DNA of 27,080 nucleotides, from positions 1 to 27,080 of the forward strand of contig NZOF01000184.1 of the NCBI GenBank assembly GCA_002695185.1, written 5' to 3'. The position numbers and the translations under genes were made by a program. The notes beneath the pieces are model-generated. The model was given only the letters and a program-made list of their open reading frames with translations. It was not told where the DNA came from and searched no databases. The DNA is from Erythrobacter sp. Its GTDB lineage: Bacteria; Pseudomonadota; Alphaproteobacteria; Sphingomonadales; Sphingomonadaceae. Shown here piece after piece: positions 10,028 through 18,145 of the stretch (position 1 is its first letter; each line of letters begins with the position of its first letter).

Positions 10028-11325
10028 TGGCTTCTTCCCCGCATGCTCCGCTGCCACGGATCAACCGCGTTTTCGCGGCTATCAATATCGGCTCCTTTCG
10101 CATTTCGTCCATGATCATGGGTCAAAGCGAAGTTGGCGAGATGATCGTGCTCGGTTCGTCCCACCGCAAAGCCGAGGGTATCAAGCGCGGTTACGTGACC
10201 GACATGACGGCCGCCACTCACGCTATCAGGGCGGCTGTGGAAACGGCTGAAGCAAACGCGAACACGACTGTGTCCGGTGTGTGGATCGGATGCGCGGGTG
10301 CCGGTTTGTCGAGCAAGATCGCGAGTGTCGAAGTTGCGATAGGGGGGCGCCGCATCGACGAGGACGATGTCGAGCACCTTCTGTATGCCGCGCGCGATCA
10401 CATCCAGCCGGAGGGGCGCATGGTACTGCATGCGCAACCTGCTCATTACACGCTTGATGGCGCACATGGGGTGGCAAATCCGATCGGGTTGCATGCCGAA
10501 ACGCTAGGGGTAGATGTGCATGTTACGCTTGCCGATGGCGCGCCGGTCCGGAATCTGATCGAGGCAGTTCAAAGCGCGCATCTGGACGTCGAAGGGGTAG
10601 TGGCCAGCCCCTTGGCTGCGGCTTATGCCTGCTTGTCAAACGAGGAGCGCGATTTGGGCGTCGCTCTGGTCGAGATTGGCGCGCAAGTCACCAATGTATC
10701 TGTCCATGCGGGCGGCATGCTCCTTGGTTTGCGCTCAATTCCTGTCGGGTCGAATGACATAACCGACGCTATCGCAAGTTCGCTGGGAATAAGGCGCGGG
10801 CAGGCAGAGCGTCTCAAATGCGTGTCGGGTTCGGCAATTGCTACGCCGAGCGATCATCGAGAAATGATCCCCGTCAATGCTCCAGGGGAAGGGCCCGACG
10901 GACGTCTGGCTCGCGGTGCTGACGAGCAGAACCGCATACCTCGCGCAGAACTTGTCTCAGTGGTCACCGATCGCCTTGGCACGATGACAACCGAAATCAG
11001 CAAGGGCCTGAAGGCCATGGGGTTTTCCGGCGCCAACGGAGGCCAAGTGGTTCTGACGGGTGGCGGGGCAGAGCTTCACGGCATTGCGGAATTCGTACAG
11101 GGTGCTCTCGGCCTACCGGTGCGGCGTGGAAAGCCGCCTGCGTTGCGCGGTCTGCCTGAAGCGCACGCCACACCCGGCTTTGCAACCCTGGCAGGCCTAT
11201 GCCTCTATGCCTCGGAGGATCCGATCGACATCCGCAACGTCGGGCCGAGCTATCAACCCACGCGACGGTATTCCGGGCTGGGTCTTGTCAACCGGGTGGT
11301 GCAGGCGGTACGCGAATATTTCTGA
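10027..11325 (+). CDS. ftsA: cell division protein FtsA (actin-like Z-ring anchor)
   Basis: Actin-fold protein that tethers FtsZ to the cytoplasmic membrane and recruits later divisome proteins. The 432 residues show the FtsA plan: an N-terminal 1A domain, a 1C insertion around residues 85-165, domain 2 and a C-terminal amphipathic membrane-targeting helix (GLVNRVVQAVREYF). The adenosine loop VVLTGGGAEL at about 341-349 is normal. The two phosphate loops are unusual: phosphate-1 reads AAINIGSFRIS (Asn20 where DIG is standard), and phosphate-2 reads ALVEIGAQVTNVSV (about 213-226) where VDIGGGTTD is standard. This may be a lineage trait. The start at 10027 overlaps the ftsQ stop; the frame upstream to 9991 lies in ftsQ. 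Confidence 0.94.
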   Translation: MASSPHAPLPRINRVFAAINIGSFRISSMIMGQSEVGEMIVLGSSHRKAEGIKRGYVTDMTAATHAIRAAVETAEANANTTVSGVWIGCAGAGLSSKIASVEVAIGGRRIDEDDVEHLLYAARDHIQPEGRMVLHAQPAHYTLDGAHGVANPIGLHAETLGVDVHVTLADGAPVRNLIEAVQSAHLDVEGVVASPLAAAYACLSNEERDLGVALVEIGAQVTNVSVHAGGMLLGLRSIPVGSNDITDAIASSLGIRRGQAERLKCVSGSAIATPSDHREMIPVNAPGEGPDGRLARGADEQNRIPRAELVSVVTDRLGTMTTEISKGLKAMGFSGANGGQVVLTGGGAELHGIAEFVQGALGLPVRRGKPPALRGLPEAHATPGFATLAGLCLYASEDPIDIRNVGPSYQPTRRYSGLGLVNRVVQAVREYF

Positions 11326-11342
11326 ATTCAGGGTAAATTCGG

Positions 11343-11372
11343 TTGAAACGAGCCGTGCAACGCGGTGGATAA
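11343..11372 (+). promoter_or_regulatory. candidate promoter upstream of ftsZ
   Basis: The 138-bp ftsA-ftsZ gap holds TTGAAA at 11343-11348, and a TGGATAA stretch begins 17 bases later at 11366-11372. The -35 element is close to consensus, the -10 element is poor. An extra promoter before ftsZ is common in dcw clusters, so the position is plausible. No clear CtrA-type TTAA repeat was seen. The rest of the gap shows nothing else except the ftsZ ribosome site AGGGAA, which ends 6 nt before the ATG. Confidence 0.3.
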
Positions 11373-11463
11373 CGGCAATTACCCTTTGCACACGCGAATC
11401 GCTTTGTGCCAAAAGCGTGCGTGACACGGCCTCGGCCAAAATTCTTTCCCAAGGGAACGCCTA

Positions 11464-13260
11464 ATGAGCATCAATATCGGTCCTGCCTCCAGCGACGACA
11501 TGCGCCCCAAAATTATGGTCGTTGGTGTTGGCGGTGCAGGCGGCAACGCCATTGCCAACATGATGGACGCCGAAATCGAAGGTGTCGATTTTATCGTCGC
11601 CAATACGGACGCGCAGGCGCTGACAAGTTCGCCTGCAGAAAAGCGCATCCAGCTTGGTCCGGACATCACCGGAGGGCTGGGCGCGGGGGCGCGTCCCGAA
11701 GTGGGCAAGGCGGCGGCTGAAGAGACAGTCGAAGATATCGAAGATGCGCTGGAAGGCGTAAACATGTGCTTCATCGCCGCCGGTATGGGCGGCGGCACGG
11801 GCACCGGCGCCGCGCCTGTTATCGCTGAGGCAGCTCGGCGCAAGGGTGTTTTAACCGTTGGCGTGGTGACCAAGCCGTTCCTCTTCGAAGGTACGCGCCG
11901 CATGCGCAGCGCGGAAGCGGGCATCGACGAACTGCAGAAGCATGTCGATACGCTCATCGTTATCCCGAACCAGAACCTGTTCCTGGTCGCGAAGGCCGAC
12001 ACGACTTTCAAAGAAGCCTTCGCTTTGGCGGACGAGGTGCTCCAGCAGGGGGTTCGCTCGATCACCGACCTTATGGTTATGCCTGGCCTGATCAATCTCG
12101 ATTTTGCCGACGTGCGCTCCGTCATGAGCGAAATGGGTAAGGCCATGATGGGTACCGGCACAGCGGAAGGTGACAATCGCGCGCTTGAAGCTGCTGAACG
12201 TGCCATCGCCAATCCGCTGCTCGATGGCGTCAGCATGGCTGGTGCCAAAGGAGTGATCATCTCCATCATCGGCGGCGAAGATATGAAGCTGCTCGAAGTT
12301 GATGAAGCGGCAAATCATATTCGCGAATTGGTCGATGACGATGCGAACATCATCTGGGGTAGTGCATTCAATCCCGATCTCGATGGGCAGATCCGCGTCT
12401 CGGTCGTGGCTACCGGCATCGAAGAAGATGGCCGGTCCACCCCCGCGCAGCCGCGTAATTTCTCGATGGCTCCGCAACGCGCGCCGCAGCGCCCCGTGCT
12501 GGACCTGGAGGAAAGCAAGGCGGAAGAAGAGCCTTTCGAGCTCGACCAGGGAATGTCGGCCGAGCCAGCGCCCGCTCCTTCGCCTACTTACGATGCGGAA
12601 CTTCGTTCGCCCGGCAAGCCTGCAACTTCGGACTATGACGATAGCGAAGACGAAGAGGGCCCGTTGATGAAACCGGCTGGCCTCTCGCCATCAGGGGCTG
12701 GTGACGATTACGGCGATGAGGATGAGGACTACGACGATGTCGATGACATCGTCGATCCGCTCGCCGGAATGCGTAACGAACATACCGAGCGTTTCGAACG
12801 GTATGACGATGACCAGGGCAACGTCCCGGCCCCCGCTGACGATAGGAATTATACGCGCGGAAGCAGCACTGATGATGGTTGGACCGATGAGGATCCCCGC
12901 TCGGTCACCACTCCGCTCGATCTTTCGGACGAGGCTGATTTTGACGAGGCACTTGACCTTGGCCGGCATCGTTTGGCCGATGGATCGAGTAGTGCCACTT
13001 CGGCGCAGCCCGCTCGCAGTCCGCTCTTTTCTGGCCAGGGTGGCGGTTCGGCCGCGGGTGCCGGAGGGCGGGGTGGAAGCAATCCTCCTGGGGGCGCTCC
13101 AGCCGGAGGCGCATCGCAGGGCAGCACCCTGTTCGAGCGCATGGCCAACCTGTCTCGTGGATCGAGCGCCTCGAAAGAGGAGGACGACGATGACAATGAC
13201 GAGGGTAACGGTAGCGGATTGAATATTCCCCGCTTCCTTGGTCGCCAGAACAACCAGTAA
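11464..13260 (+). CDS. ftsZ: cell division GTPase FtsZ with long acidic C-terminal linker
   Basis: Tubulin-like GTPase that polymerises into the Z-ring and directs septum synthesis. The N-terminal core (about residues 12-320) carries [11 protein letters not shown], the tubulin signature GGGTGTG at 109-115, VVTKPF, and the NLDFADV synergy loop at about 211-217 that completes the neighbour's GTPase site. The total of 598 residues is far above the ~380 of E. coli FtsZ because of a linker of about 265 residues rich in Asp, Glu, Gly, Ser and Pro. The C-terminal peptide [13 protein letters not shown] is the usual binding site for FtsA and other partners; [13 protein letters not shown] before it resembles a segment seen in other alphaproteobacterial FtsZs. 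The ATG at 11464 follows an AGGGAA site. Confidence 0.98.
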   Translation: MSINIGPASSDDMRPKIMVVGVGGAGGNAIANMMDAEIEGVDFIVANTDAQALTSSPAEKRIQLGPDITGGLGAGARPEVGKAAAEETVEDIEDALEGVNMCFIAAGMGGGTGTGAAPVIAEAARRKGVLTVGVVTKPFLFEGTRRMRSAEAGIDELQKHVDTLIVIPNQNLFLVAKADTTFKEAFALADEVLQQGVRSITDLMVMPGLINLDFADVRSVMSEMGKAMMGTGTAEGDNRALEAAERAIANPLLDGVSMAGAKGVIISIIGGEDMKLLEVDEAANHIRELVDDDANIIWGSAFNPDLDGQIRVSVVATGIEEDGRSTPAQPRNFSMAPQRAPQRPVLDLEESKAEEEPFELDQGMSAEPAPAPSPTYDAELRSPGKPATSDYDDSEDEEGPLMKPAGLSPSGAGDDYGDEDEDYDDVDDIVDPLAGMRNEHTERFERYDDDQGNVPAPADDRNYTRGSSTDDGWTDEDPRSVTTPLDLSDEADFDEALDLGRHRLADGSSSATSAQPARSPLFSGQGGGSAAGAGGRGGSNPPGGAPAGGASQGSTLFERMANLSRGSSASKEEDDDDNDEGNGSGLNIPRFLGRQNNQ

Positions 13261-13300
13261 ATTGGGAGTGTGGCGGGTTTTCTCTCGCCCCGACAGTCGA

Positions 13301-15208
13301 ATGAAGCTCCGAGCTAAGAGACGATGGTGGACTGGCGCGGCAATTGTCGCGCTGGTCGCTTCTGGACACAGTGCGTACAGCCAGGAAGTCGTTCAGCCGT
13401 TACCGTCTCCGAACTCTGCTCAGCTGAGCTCTGCGTTGCAAAGACTTGCGCAGGATGGAAACGACGTTTCCGCTCTTATCGATGCCGGGGATGCCTCCCT
13501 TGGGCTTGGCGATGTAGCGGCAGCAATCGGTTTTTTTGGTCGCGCGCAGGCGATTTCTCCAACTAACCCGAGAATCTCGCTCGGAATGGCCAGAGCCTAT
13601 ACGCTTTCGCGAAGGCCAGTCGAAGCGCTTCGCCTGTTTGCAGAAGCAGAAAAGGGCGGCATTCCGCTGGCTGCCATGGCTGCCGAACGAGGATTGGCGT
13701 TCGATCTGGTCGGCGATGCTGCAAGTGCTCAGGAACTTTACCGTTTGGCACTTGCGTCGGGACCCGATGAAGACGTCCGACGCAAGCTGGCTCTTAGTCA
13801 GGCAATTTCAGGCGACAAGGCTGGATTTGAAGCGACGCTACTTCCGCTGCTCGAAAAAGGTGACTTTGCCGCCTTTCGAACACGTGCGTTCGGTCTCGCT
13901 ATCTTGGGTGACACGGAAGATGCCGTAAAGATTGCGCGGGATATGATGCCGGGGGCCGCTTCCGCACAGATCGAACCGTACCTGCGTTACATGACTCAAC
14001 TCACTCCGGCGCAGCAAGCTGCTGCAGGTGCCTTGGGTGTTTTTCCACGCAGTACGAACGTTGGACGCGACGATGCGGATATTGCCGCATATTCACGTTC
14101 CGGTTCATCGAGTGCCAAAACCGCTGATAGCAGTCTCGCTCCGGCGGGCGCTCCTCTTGGCGGCAGGTCTGGCGCGAAATCCGATCGCGACTCATCTTCG
14201 CCTCGGTCCAGTCGGAAAGAAAAGCGCAGGGCTGAAAGGGGCGCGGGTAACCGACGTGCGTCGCGGTCCCCTTCTGCAGCAGTGAGTGATATGCCTACGT
14301 CGGCTGCGCAGAATACACCTTCAGCTGAATTGCCGGCTGTCGCTAGTTCTCGCGAGTTGCCGCAGAACGGCCCTGAACTATCGGCTGCAAAGACGGGCGA
14401 TGGCGACGCTCGGAATCAAATAGCGACCAATGTCGTAACCACGCCGCCGCCACCTGCCGCCGAGCCTTCGACACCCCTTGCTTCACCATCGGAGCCAAGA
14501 GCAAGCGTATCCGAAGCCTTCGCAGGCCTGGATTTGGCTGAAAGCTCGTCCACCGCTCCGAGGGTAGGAGCAGTGGATATAAGAGCGATCGAGGTGCCCC
14601 GCGAAACGAACGAGCCACCTAAGCCAACAAGCCCATCTCGCCATTGGGTGCAAATAGCAACGGGGCGCGACATTTCCGCGTTGGCATTCGATTGGCGCCG
14701 CATCGTCCGCAATGCGGGCGGTGAACTGGCGGGTAAAAATGCTTTCACAGCTACTTGGGGCGAAGCGAACCGGCTTCTCGCAGGCCCGTACGGAAGCGCA
14801 AAGGAAGCGCGCGCAGTTGTTGGCAAGCTCAAGGCTATTGGGGTCGACAGTTTCACTTTCACGAGTGCGCGGGGCGAAGAAGTTATTGCGCTTGCGGGGA
14901 CAGAACCGGCCCCCGTGGGGCCGCCGCCTGCCCCCGCCAATCCGGCGAGACACTGGGTCCAGGTCGCCACGGGGCGCGACAGAGACGCGCTCGCATTCGA
15001 CTGGCGTCGTATATCCCGAAAGGCCGAAGGGGCACTCAAAGGGAAGGGGCCTTACGTTGCTGGTTGGGGAGCCACCAACCGACTGCTGTCCGGGCCATAT
15101 GATTCGGAGGCTGCTGCACAGGAAATGGTTACTGCGCTCAATCAGATCGGCATCGATAGCTTTACCTTCTCCAGTAAGGATGGCGAAACGGTCGAAAAGC
15201 TCGATTGA
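13301..15208 (+). CDS. exported TPR-like protein with two C-terminal SPOR domains
   Basis: Probably a periplasmic protein that binds septal glycan strands lacking stem peptides, the known ligand of SPOR domains. The chosen ATG at 13301 opens a signal peptide: basic MKLRAKRRWW, a hydrophobic stretch, then cleavage near SAYSQ. The frame is open upstream to 13238 inside ftsZ, but those starts would bury the signal. Residues about 40-230 are helical and TPR-like (alanine-rich, with repeated motifs such as AIGFFGRAQAISPTNPRISLGMARAY). A low-complexity region rich in Ser, Pro, Ala and Arg follows (about 260-440). Two tandem SPOR domains start at about residues 447 and 550, both opening RHWVQ(I/V)ATGRD and containing LAFDWRRI and SFTF. 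Its place directly after ftsZ supports a division role. No exact gene name can be assigned. Confidence 0.85.
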   Translation: MKLRAKRRWWTGAAIVALVASGHSAYSQEVVQPLPSPNSAQLSSALQRLAQDGNDVSALIDAGDASLGLGDVAAAIGFFGRAQAISPTNPRISLGMARAYTLSRRPVEALRLFAEAEKGGIPLAAMAAERGLAFDLVGDAASAQELYRLALASGPDEDVRRKLALSQAISGDKAGFEATLLPLLEKGDFAAFRTRAFGLAILGDTEDAVKIARDMMPGAASAQIEPYLRYMTQLTPAQQAAAGALGVFPRSTNVGRDDADIAAYSRSGSSSAKTADSSLAPAGAPLGGRSGAKSDRDSSSPRSSRKEKRRAERGAGNRRASRSPSAAVSDMPTSAAQNTPSAELPAVASSRELPQNGPELSAAKTGDGDARNQIATNVVTTPPPPAAEPSTPLASPSEPRASVSEAFAGLDLAESSSTAPRVGAVDIRAIEVPRETNEPPKPTSPSRHWVQIATGRDISALAFDWRRIVRNAGGELAGKNAFTATWGEANRLLAGPYGSAKEARAVVGKLKAIGVDSFTFTSARGEEVIALAGTEPAPVGPPPAPANPARHWVQVATGRDRDALAFDWRRISRKAEGALKGKGPYVAGWGATNRLLSGPYDSEAAAQEMVTALNQIGIDSFTFSSKDGETVEKLD

Positions 15209-15366
15209 TTGGATGTCGCCGTTTCGGCACCTATCCGTATAAAGTCGCTTGTTCACAACCTTTGCACAAGCTGGTGATGTTCTCCCCAGCACCGAGGCTC
15301 GGCATGATTGCCAAGTTCCTTAACCAATCGGCACAAGTGGGGCATGAGATGGACGGGAACTCACTG

Positions 15367-15870
15367 ATGCACTCCGCAGAACGCCGATATGAGGTGGAGG
15401 ACGATGCAGCGCCTCTCGACATGCTTGTTGCGCTGTTCGGCGCGCGGGGCTGGCCATGCGAAGTCTCGGCAGATGAAATCTGCGGTGAAATTCAGGGTAG
15501 CTGGGCAAAGTATCAACTACGCGGTGTGTGGCGATCGGACGATCGCGTCCTGCAGATACTCTGCCTCCCCGATATTCGCATCGGTTCGGAAAAGCGGTCC
15601 GCTGCACACGAACTCGTTGCGTTGGCGAATGAGCAGATGTGGCTTGGCCATTTCGATATCTGGTCCAACGGTTGTGTCCTCCTTTACCGTAATGGCACCC
15701 TGCTTGGCGACGAGGGCCTTCTGAGCCTCGATCAGGCCCAGGCACTGGTGGAGATTGCGGTCGAGGAATGCGACCGTTTCTACCCCGCATTCCAATTTGT
15801 TTTGTGGGGGGACAAAGAGCCCCGTGCCGCCCTTGAGGCAGCAATGGTGGAAGCGGTTGGCGAGGCCTGA
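15367..15870 (+). CDS. YbjN domain-containing protein
   Basis: Small soluble protein of about 167 residues that I match by remembered resemblance to the YbjN family, whose fold resembles type III secretion chaperones; the biochemical role is unknown. Recognisable parts are the opening PLDMLVALFGARGWPCE, EIQGSWAKYQLRGVW, VLQILCLPDIRI, LANEQMWLGHFDIWS, VLLYRNGTLLGDEGLLSLDQAQALVE and the tail CDRFYPAFQFVLWG. Three nearby ATG codons have plausible ribosome sites (15304, 15349, 15367). I chose 15367 because it gives the shortest protein that keeps the whole conserved region and has GGGAA about 7 nt upstream. It follows the SPOR gene by 158 bases, which hold nothing else I can support. Confidence 0.75.
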   Translation: MHSAERRYEVEDDAAPLDMLVALFGARGWPCEVSADEICGEIQGSWAKYQLRGVWRSDDRVLQILCLPDIRIGSEKRSAAHELVALANEQMWLGHFDIWSNGCVLLYRNGTLLGDEGLLSLDQAQALVEIAVEECDRFYPAFQFVLWGDKEPRAALEAAMVEAVGEA

Positions 15871-15911
15871 TTTCGTTATCGGCGTATTAGGCATGTGTGT
15901 TTCGGTTTTCC

Positions 15912-15940
15912 TTGAAATGCGTAGGTAAAAGACCGATATT
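15912..15940 (+). promoter_or_regulatory. likely sigma-70-type promoter of the Bax-inhibitor-1 gene
   Basis: TTGAAA at 15912-15917 and GATATT at 15935-15940 are separated by 17 bases. The -35 element matches consensus at 5 of 6 positions and the -10 element at 4 of 6. The site lies between the ybjN-like stop and the next start, about 50 bases upstream of the ATG at 15992. Confidence 0.5.
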
Positions 15941-15991
15941 GTGATCAGAAGCGAGGCAGGGTTCGTCCTCGCGCATGGGAGTTTTTGGAAA

Positions 15992-16774
15992 ATGGCCAAC
16001 TGGAACGATACAGACCGCAGGCCGGACGTGACGTCTGTCCCGCGTACTGGCGATCCGGCAGCTCGCGGCGTTACGTTCGACGCTGGGCTGCGCAAGCATA
16101 TGTTGTCGATTTATAACATGATGGCCTCTGGCGTTCTGCTGACGGGCATCGTGGCTCTGCTTTTCGTCAACTCTCCTCTTTTTGAGGCCGCCTACAGCGT
16201 TGTGCAGACGCCGTACGGCCGTTCATTCCAGCCCACTGCGTTGGGTTGGATCATCTCGCTTTCACCGCTGGCCTTTGTGCTGGTGCTGAGTTTCGGCGGC
16301 GTACAGCGCTTCTCGAAGACGACACTTCAGGCGATGTTCTGGTCGTTCGCCGTTCTGTTCGGCCTGTCGATGTCGACCATCTTCATTACCTACACCGGTG
16401 AATCCATTGCTTCGGCTTTCTTCGCTGCATCGGCTGCCTTCGCTGGTCTGAGTCTGTTCGGCTATACCACGAAGAAGAACCTCTCCGGCTGGGGAAGCTT
16501 CCTGGTTATGGGCCTTGTCGGCATCATCGTCGCCATGTTGCTCAATGCGTTCTTCTTTCAGTCGGGCGCGATGGGCTTGGTCATCAACATTCTCGGCGTG
16601 CTGATTTTCGCCGGCTTCACCGCCTATGATACCCAGCGCCTCAAGACCGAATATTCATACGTTCGGGGCACCGAGTACGCGGGCAAGGCAGTCGTGATGG
16701 GCGCGTTCAGCCTTTATCTCGACTTCATCAACCTGTTCATGTTCCTGCTGCAGTTCCTTGGTAATCGCGAATAA
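15992..16774 (+). CDS. Bax inhibitor-1 / YccA-type integral membrane protein
   Basis: Multi-pass inner-membrane protein of the BI-1 (TMBIM) superfamily, which includes E. coli YccA, a modulator of FtsH proteolysis, and pH-gated calcium-leak proteins. The function here is not established. The 260 residues have a polar N-terminus of about 40 residues and then about seven hydrophobic helices. Family signatures are YNMMASGVLLTGIVALLF in the first helix, the glycine-rich AAAFAGLSLFGYTTKKNLSGWGSFL region and the C-terminal FTAYDTQRLK with SLYLDFINLFMFLLQFLG. The start at 15992 (MANWND) is preferred to the more upstream ATG at 15941, which would add 17 atypical residues and lie directly behind the -10 element. 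It is closed by its own intrinsic terminator. Confidence 0.88.
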   Translation: MANWNDTDRRPDVTSVPRTGDPAARGVTFDAGLRKHMLSIYNMMASGVLLTGIVALLFVNSPLFEAAYSVVQTPYGRSFQPTALGWIISLSPLAFVLVLSFGGVQRFSKTTLQAMFWSFAVLFGLSMSTIFITYTGESIASAFFAASAAFAGLSLFGYTTKKNLSGWGSFLVMGLVGIIVAMLLNAFFFQSGAMGLVINILGVLIFAGFTAYDTQRLKTEYSYVRGTEYAGKAVVMGAFSLYLDFINLFMFLLQFLGNRE

Positions 16775-16812
16775 AGCGACTTTTGCCGACTGCATCTAAC
16801 GGAATAAAAATC

Positions 16813-16850
16813 ATGCCCGGGGCGAAACTCTCGCTCCGGGCATTTTCTTT
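16813..16850 (+). terminator. intrinsic terminator after the Bax-inhibitor-1 gene
   Basis: ATGCCCGG at 16813-16820 pairs with CCGGGCAT at 16836-16843. The stem extends inward by four more pairs, one of them G-T, leaving a 7-nt loop. It is followed by TTTTCTTT. This is a strong rho-independent terminator, 39 bases after the stop. Confidence 0.9.
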
Positions 16851-16872
16851 GCGCGGTCAAAGCGCTAAGAGA

Positions 16873-16916
16873 GACATCGCTTCATGCCCCATCAATTTAT
16901 CCGGGGCGATGATGTC
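16873..16916. repeat. nested inverted repeat upstream of the polyproline lipoprotein gene
   Basis: GACATC (16873-16878) matches GATGTC (16911-16916), and inside it GCCCC (16886-16890) matches GGGGC (16903-16907). In RNA this could fold into a two-part hairpin with an asymmetric internal loop. No T-run follows, so it does not look like a terminator. It lies about 30 bases before the downstream start, so a leader structure or protein-binding site is possible. Confidence 0.4.
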
Positions 16917-16946
16917 ACATAGTCTTCGAGGAGGGTCGGCGTCGCC

Positions 16947-17885
16947 GTGAGCCGCATTTCAACACAATCCATCCGTATCGCAACATTGGCCGCAGCGCTC
17001 GGCGCCATCGCGGCATGTACAACCCCGCCGCCGCCTCCACCGCCTCCACCGCCGCCTCCTCCGCCTGTGGTCATTCCGCCACGGCCAACACCGCCCATGA
17101 GTGCGACGACCAGCATGGCCATTCCAATGGTCGCGGCCAACGGCGTGCGTCAGACGGTCAACGCTGGTCTGACACCGGCTCAGACGACCTGGAATCTGCG
17201 GTCAGCGCTCAACGTGGCGGCCCTCAATTGCCAGGATCCGAAATACATAGGGCTGGTGGACAATTACGGTGCGTTTCTGAAGCGCAATGCGAAGGAGCTT
17301 TCTGCCACCAATCGTGCGTTGCAGAGCGAATTCCGCCAGCGTTACGGTTCGACTTATCGGGACGTGCAGGATTCCTACATGACCCAGGTCTACAACTATT
17401 TCGCGCTTCCTCCGGCACAGGATGCATTTTGTGATGTCTCCTTTGCCATCAGTAACGAGGCTCTTACGGTAGAGCCGAGCCAGCTCGACCTGTTTGCATC
17501 AACCGCGCTTTCCCGGATCGAAAATGCTTTCGAGGATTTCTTCCGTGCGTATGAGCAGTATCGCGTCGATCTGGCAGCCTGGAATTCCGAATATGGACCT
17601 CCTGCCGCAGTAACGACTACCGTTCAGGGATACACCAACCCTCTGGATCCAGCGGCTACCGTAGAACCGGGCCAGACCGCGGTGAACTCTATGCCTGCGA
17701 CCGAACCCGTAGCTGGTACTGCCGACGCTCAATCGCCGGTCGTCATCGCAACAGATGAACCGGCCGCATCTACATCACTTCCCAATGAAGGTCCGATCTT
17801 CCAATCGGGCGAAGTCGTGCAAGGCGAAACGACACCCGCTGCCGAAAGCACGGATGATACGAGTGTGGACACTCCGAACCAGTAA
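16947..17885 (+). CDS. putative lipoprotein with 14-proline run, unknown function
   Basis: Probably exported and lipid-anchored. A short basic N-terminus and an alanine-rich hydrophobic segment end in a lipobox-like AIAAC at about residue 24, followed at once by 14 consecutive prolines and a further Pro-rich stretch. The central part (about residues 65-205) looks folded and holds conserved-looking features such as GVRQTVNAGLTPAQTTWNLR, a few Cys residues (NCQDP, FCDVS) and an RQRYGSTYRDVQDSY segment. The last ~110 residues are low complexity, rich in Thr, Ala, Pro, Glu and Ser. The start is GTG at 16947, with GAGGAGGG about 11 nt upstream, a rather long spacing. No enzymatic motif is seen and I do not recognise a named family. 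It is flanked by two terminators, so it is probably transcribed alone. Confidence 0.75.
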   Translation: MSRISTQSIRIATLAAALGAIAACTTPPPPPPPPPPPPPPVVIPPRPTPPMSATTSMAIPMVAANGVRQTVNAGLTPAQTTWNLRSALNVAALNCQDPKYIGLVDNYGAFLKRNAKELSATNRALQSEFRQRYGSTYRDVQDSYMTQVYNYFALPPAQDAFCDVSFAISNEALTVEPSQLDLFASTALSRIENAFEDFFRAYEQYRVDLAAWNSEYGPPAAVTTTVQGYTNPLDPAATVEPGQTAVNSMPATEPVAGTADAQSPVVIATDEPAASTSLPNEGPIFQSGEVVQGETTPAAESTDDTSVDTPNQ

Positions 17886-17906
17886 AGCGTGCCGGATAAG
17901 TTCTTG

Positions 17907-17945
17907 ATGGGCGGCCGGAGTGATTGGGCCGCCCATTTTCATTTC
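17907..17945 (+). terminator. intrinsic terminator after the putative lipoprotein gene
   Basis: A perfect 10-bp stem, ATGGGCGGCC (17907-17916) with GGCCGCCCAT (17927-17936), has a 10-nt loop and is followed by TTTTCATTTC. This is a clear rho-independent terminator about 20 bases after the stop. Confidence 0.9.
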
Positions 17946-18081
17946 GGCTGATAAGAATGCACGGTCATCCGGCCTACGGGCGGTATGCTGGATCGTGGTA
18001 GGGCCATGACGCAGGTCTGCGGAATCCGTCTTCCGACGTTACAAACTTTCCTATTCGGCGGGGGAGAGTTCGCCGCTTGCG

Positions 18082-18103
18082 TGCAATCATGGCGGCTGCA
18101 ATC
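18082..18103. promoter_or_regulatory. direct repeat TGCAATC upstream of cysD
   Basis: TGCAATC occurs at 18082-18088 and again at 18097-18103, a 15-bp step, 43-64 bases before the cysD start. It could be a paired binding site for a regulator of sulfur assimilation, but no known motif is matched. No convincing promoter hexamers were found in the 260-bp region between the lipoprotein gene and cysD. Apart from the terminator, nothing else is evident there. Confidence 0.2.
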
Positions 18104-18145
18104 TTTTAAGGGTCCCGAGAAAGTTCAGCCGGAAATTCCAATTTC

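Noticed and set aside
15248..15270. CTTGT...ACAAG inverted repeat and TATAAA upstream of the YbjN-like gene as a promoter/operator
   Set aside because: No -35 element at proper spacing and arms of only 5 bp; likely chance.
14483..15292. Long - strand open frame (269 codons) opposite the SPOR gene
   Set aside because: It lies fully antisense to a well-supported gene, shows no family motif and is low complexity; long antisense frames are expected in GC-rich DNA.
16892..17140. - strand open frame with a poly-Gly run
   Set aside because: The Gly run is the complement of the proline codons of the + strand lipoprotein; no independent coding evidence.
18001..18145. Possible sulfur riboswitch (SAM-type) before cysD
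   Set aside because: I could not find the conserved SAM-II or other aptamer core sequences, and no convincing paired structure was seen.
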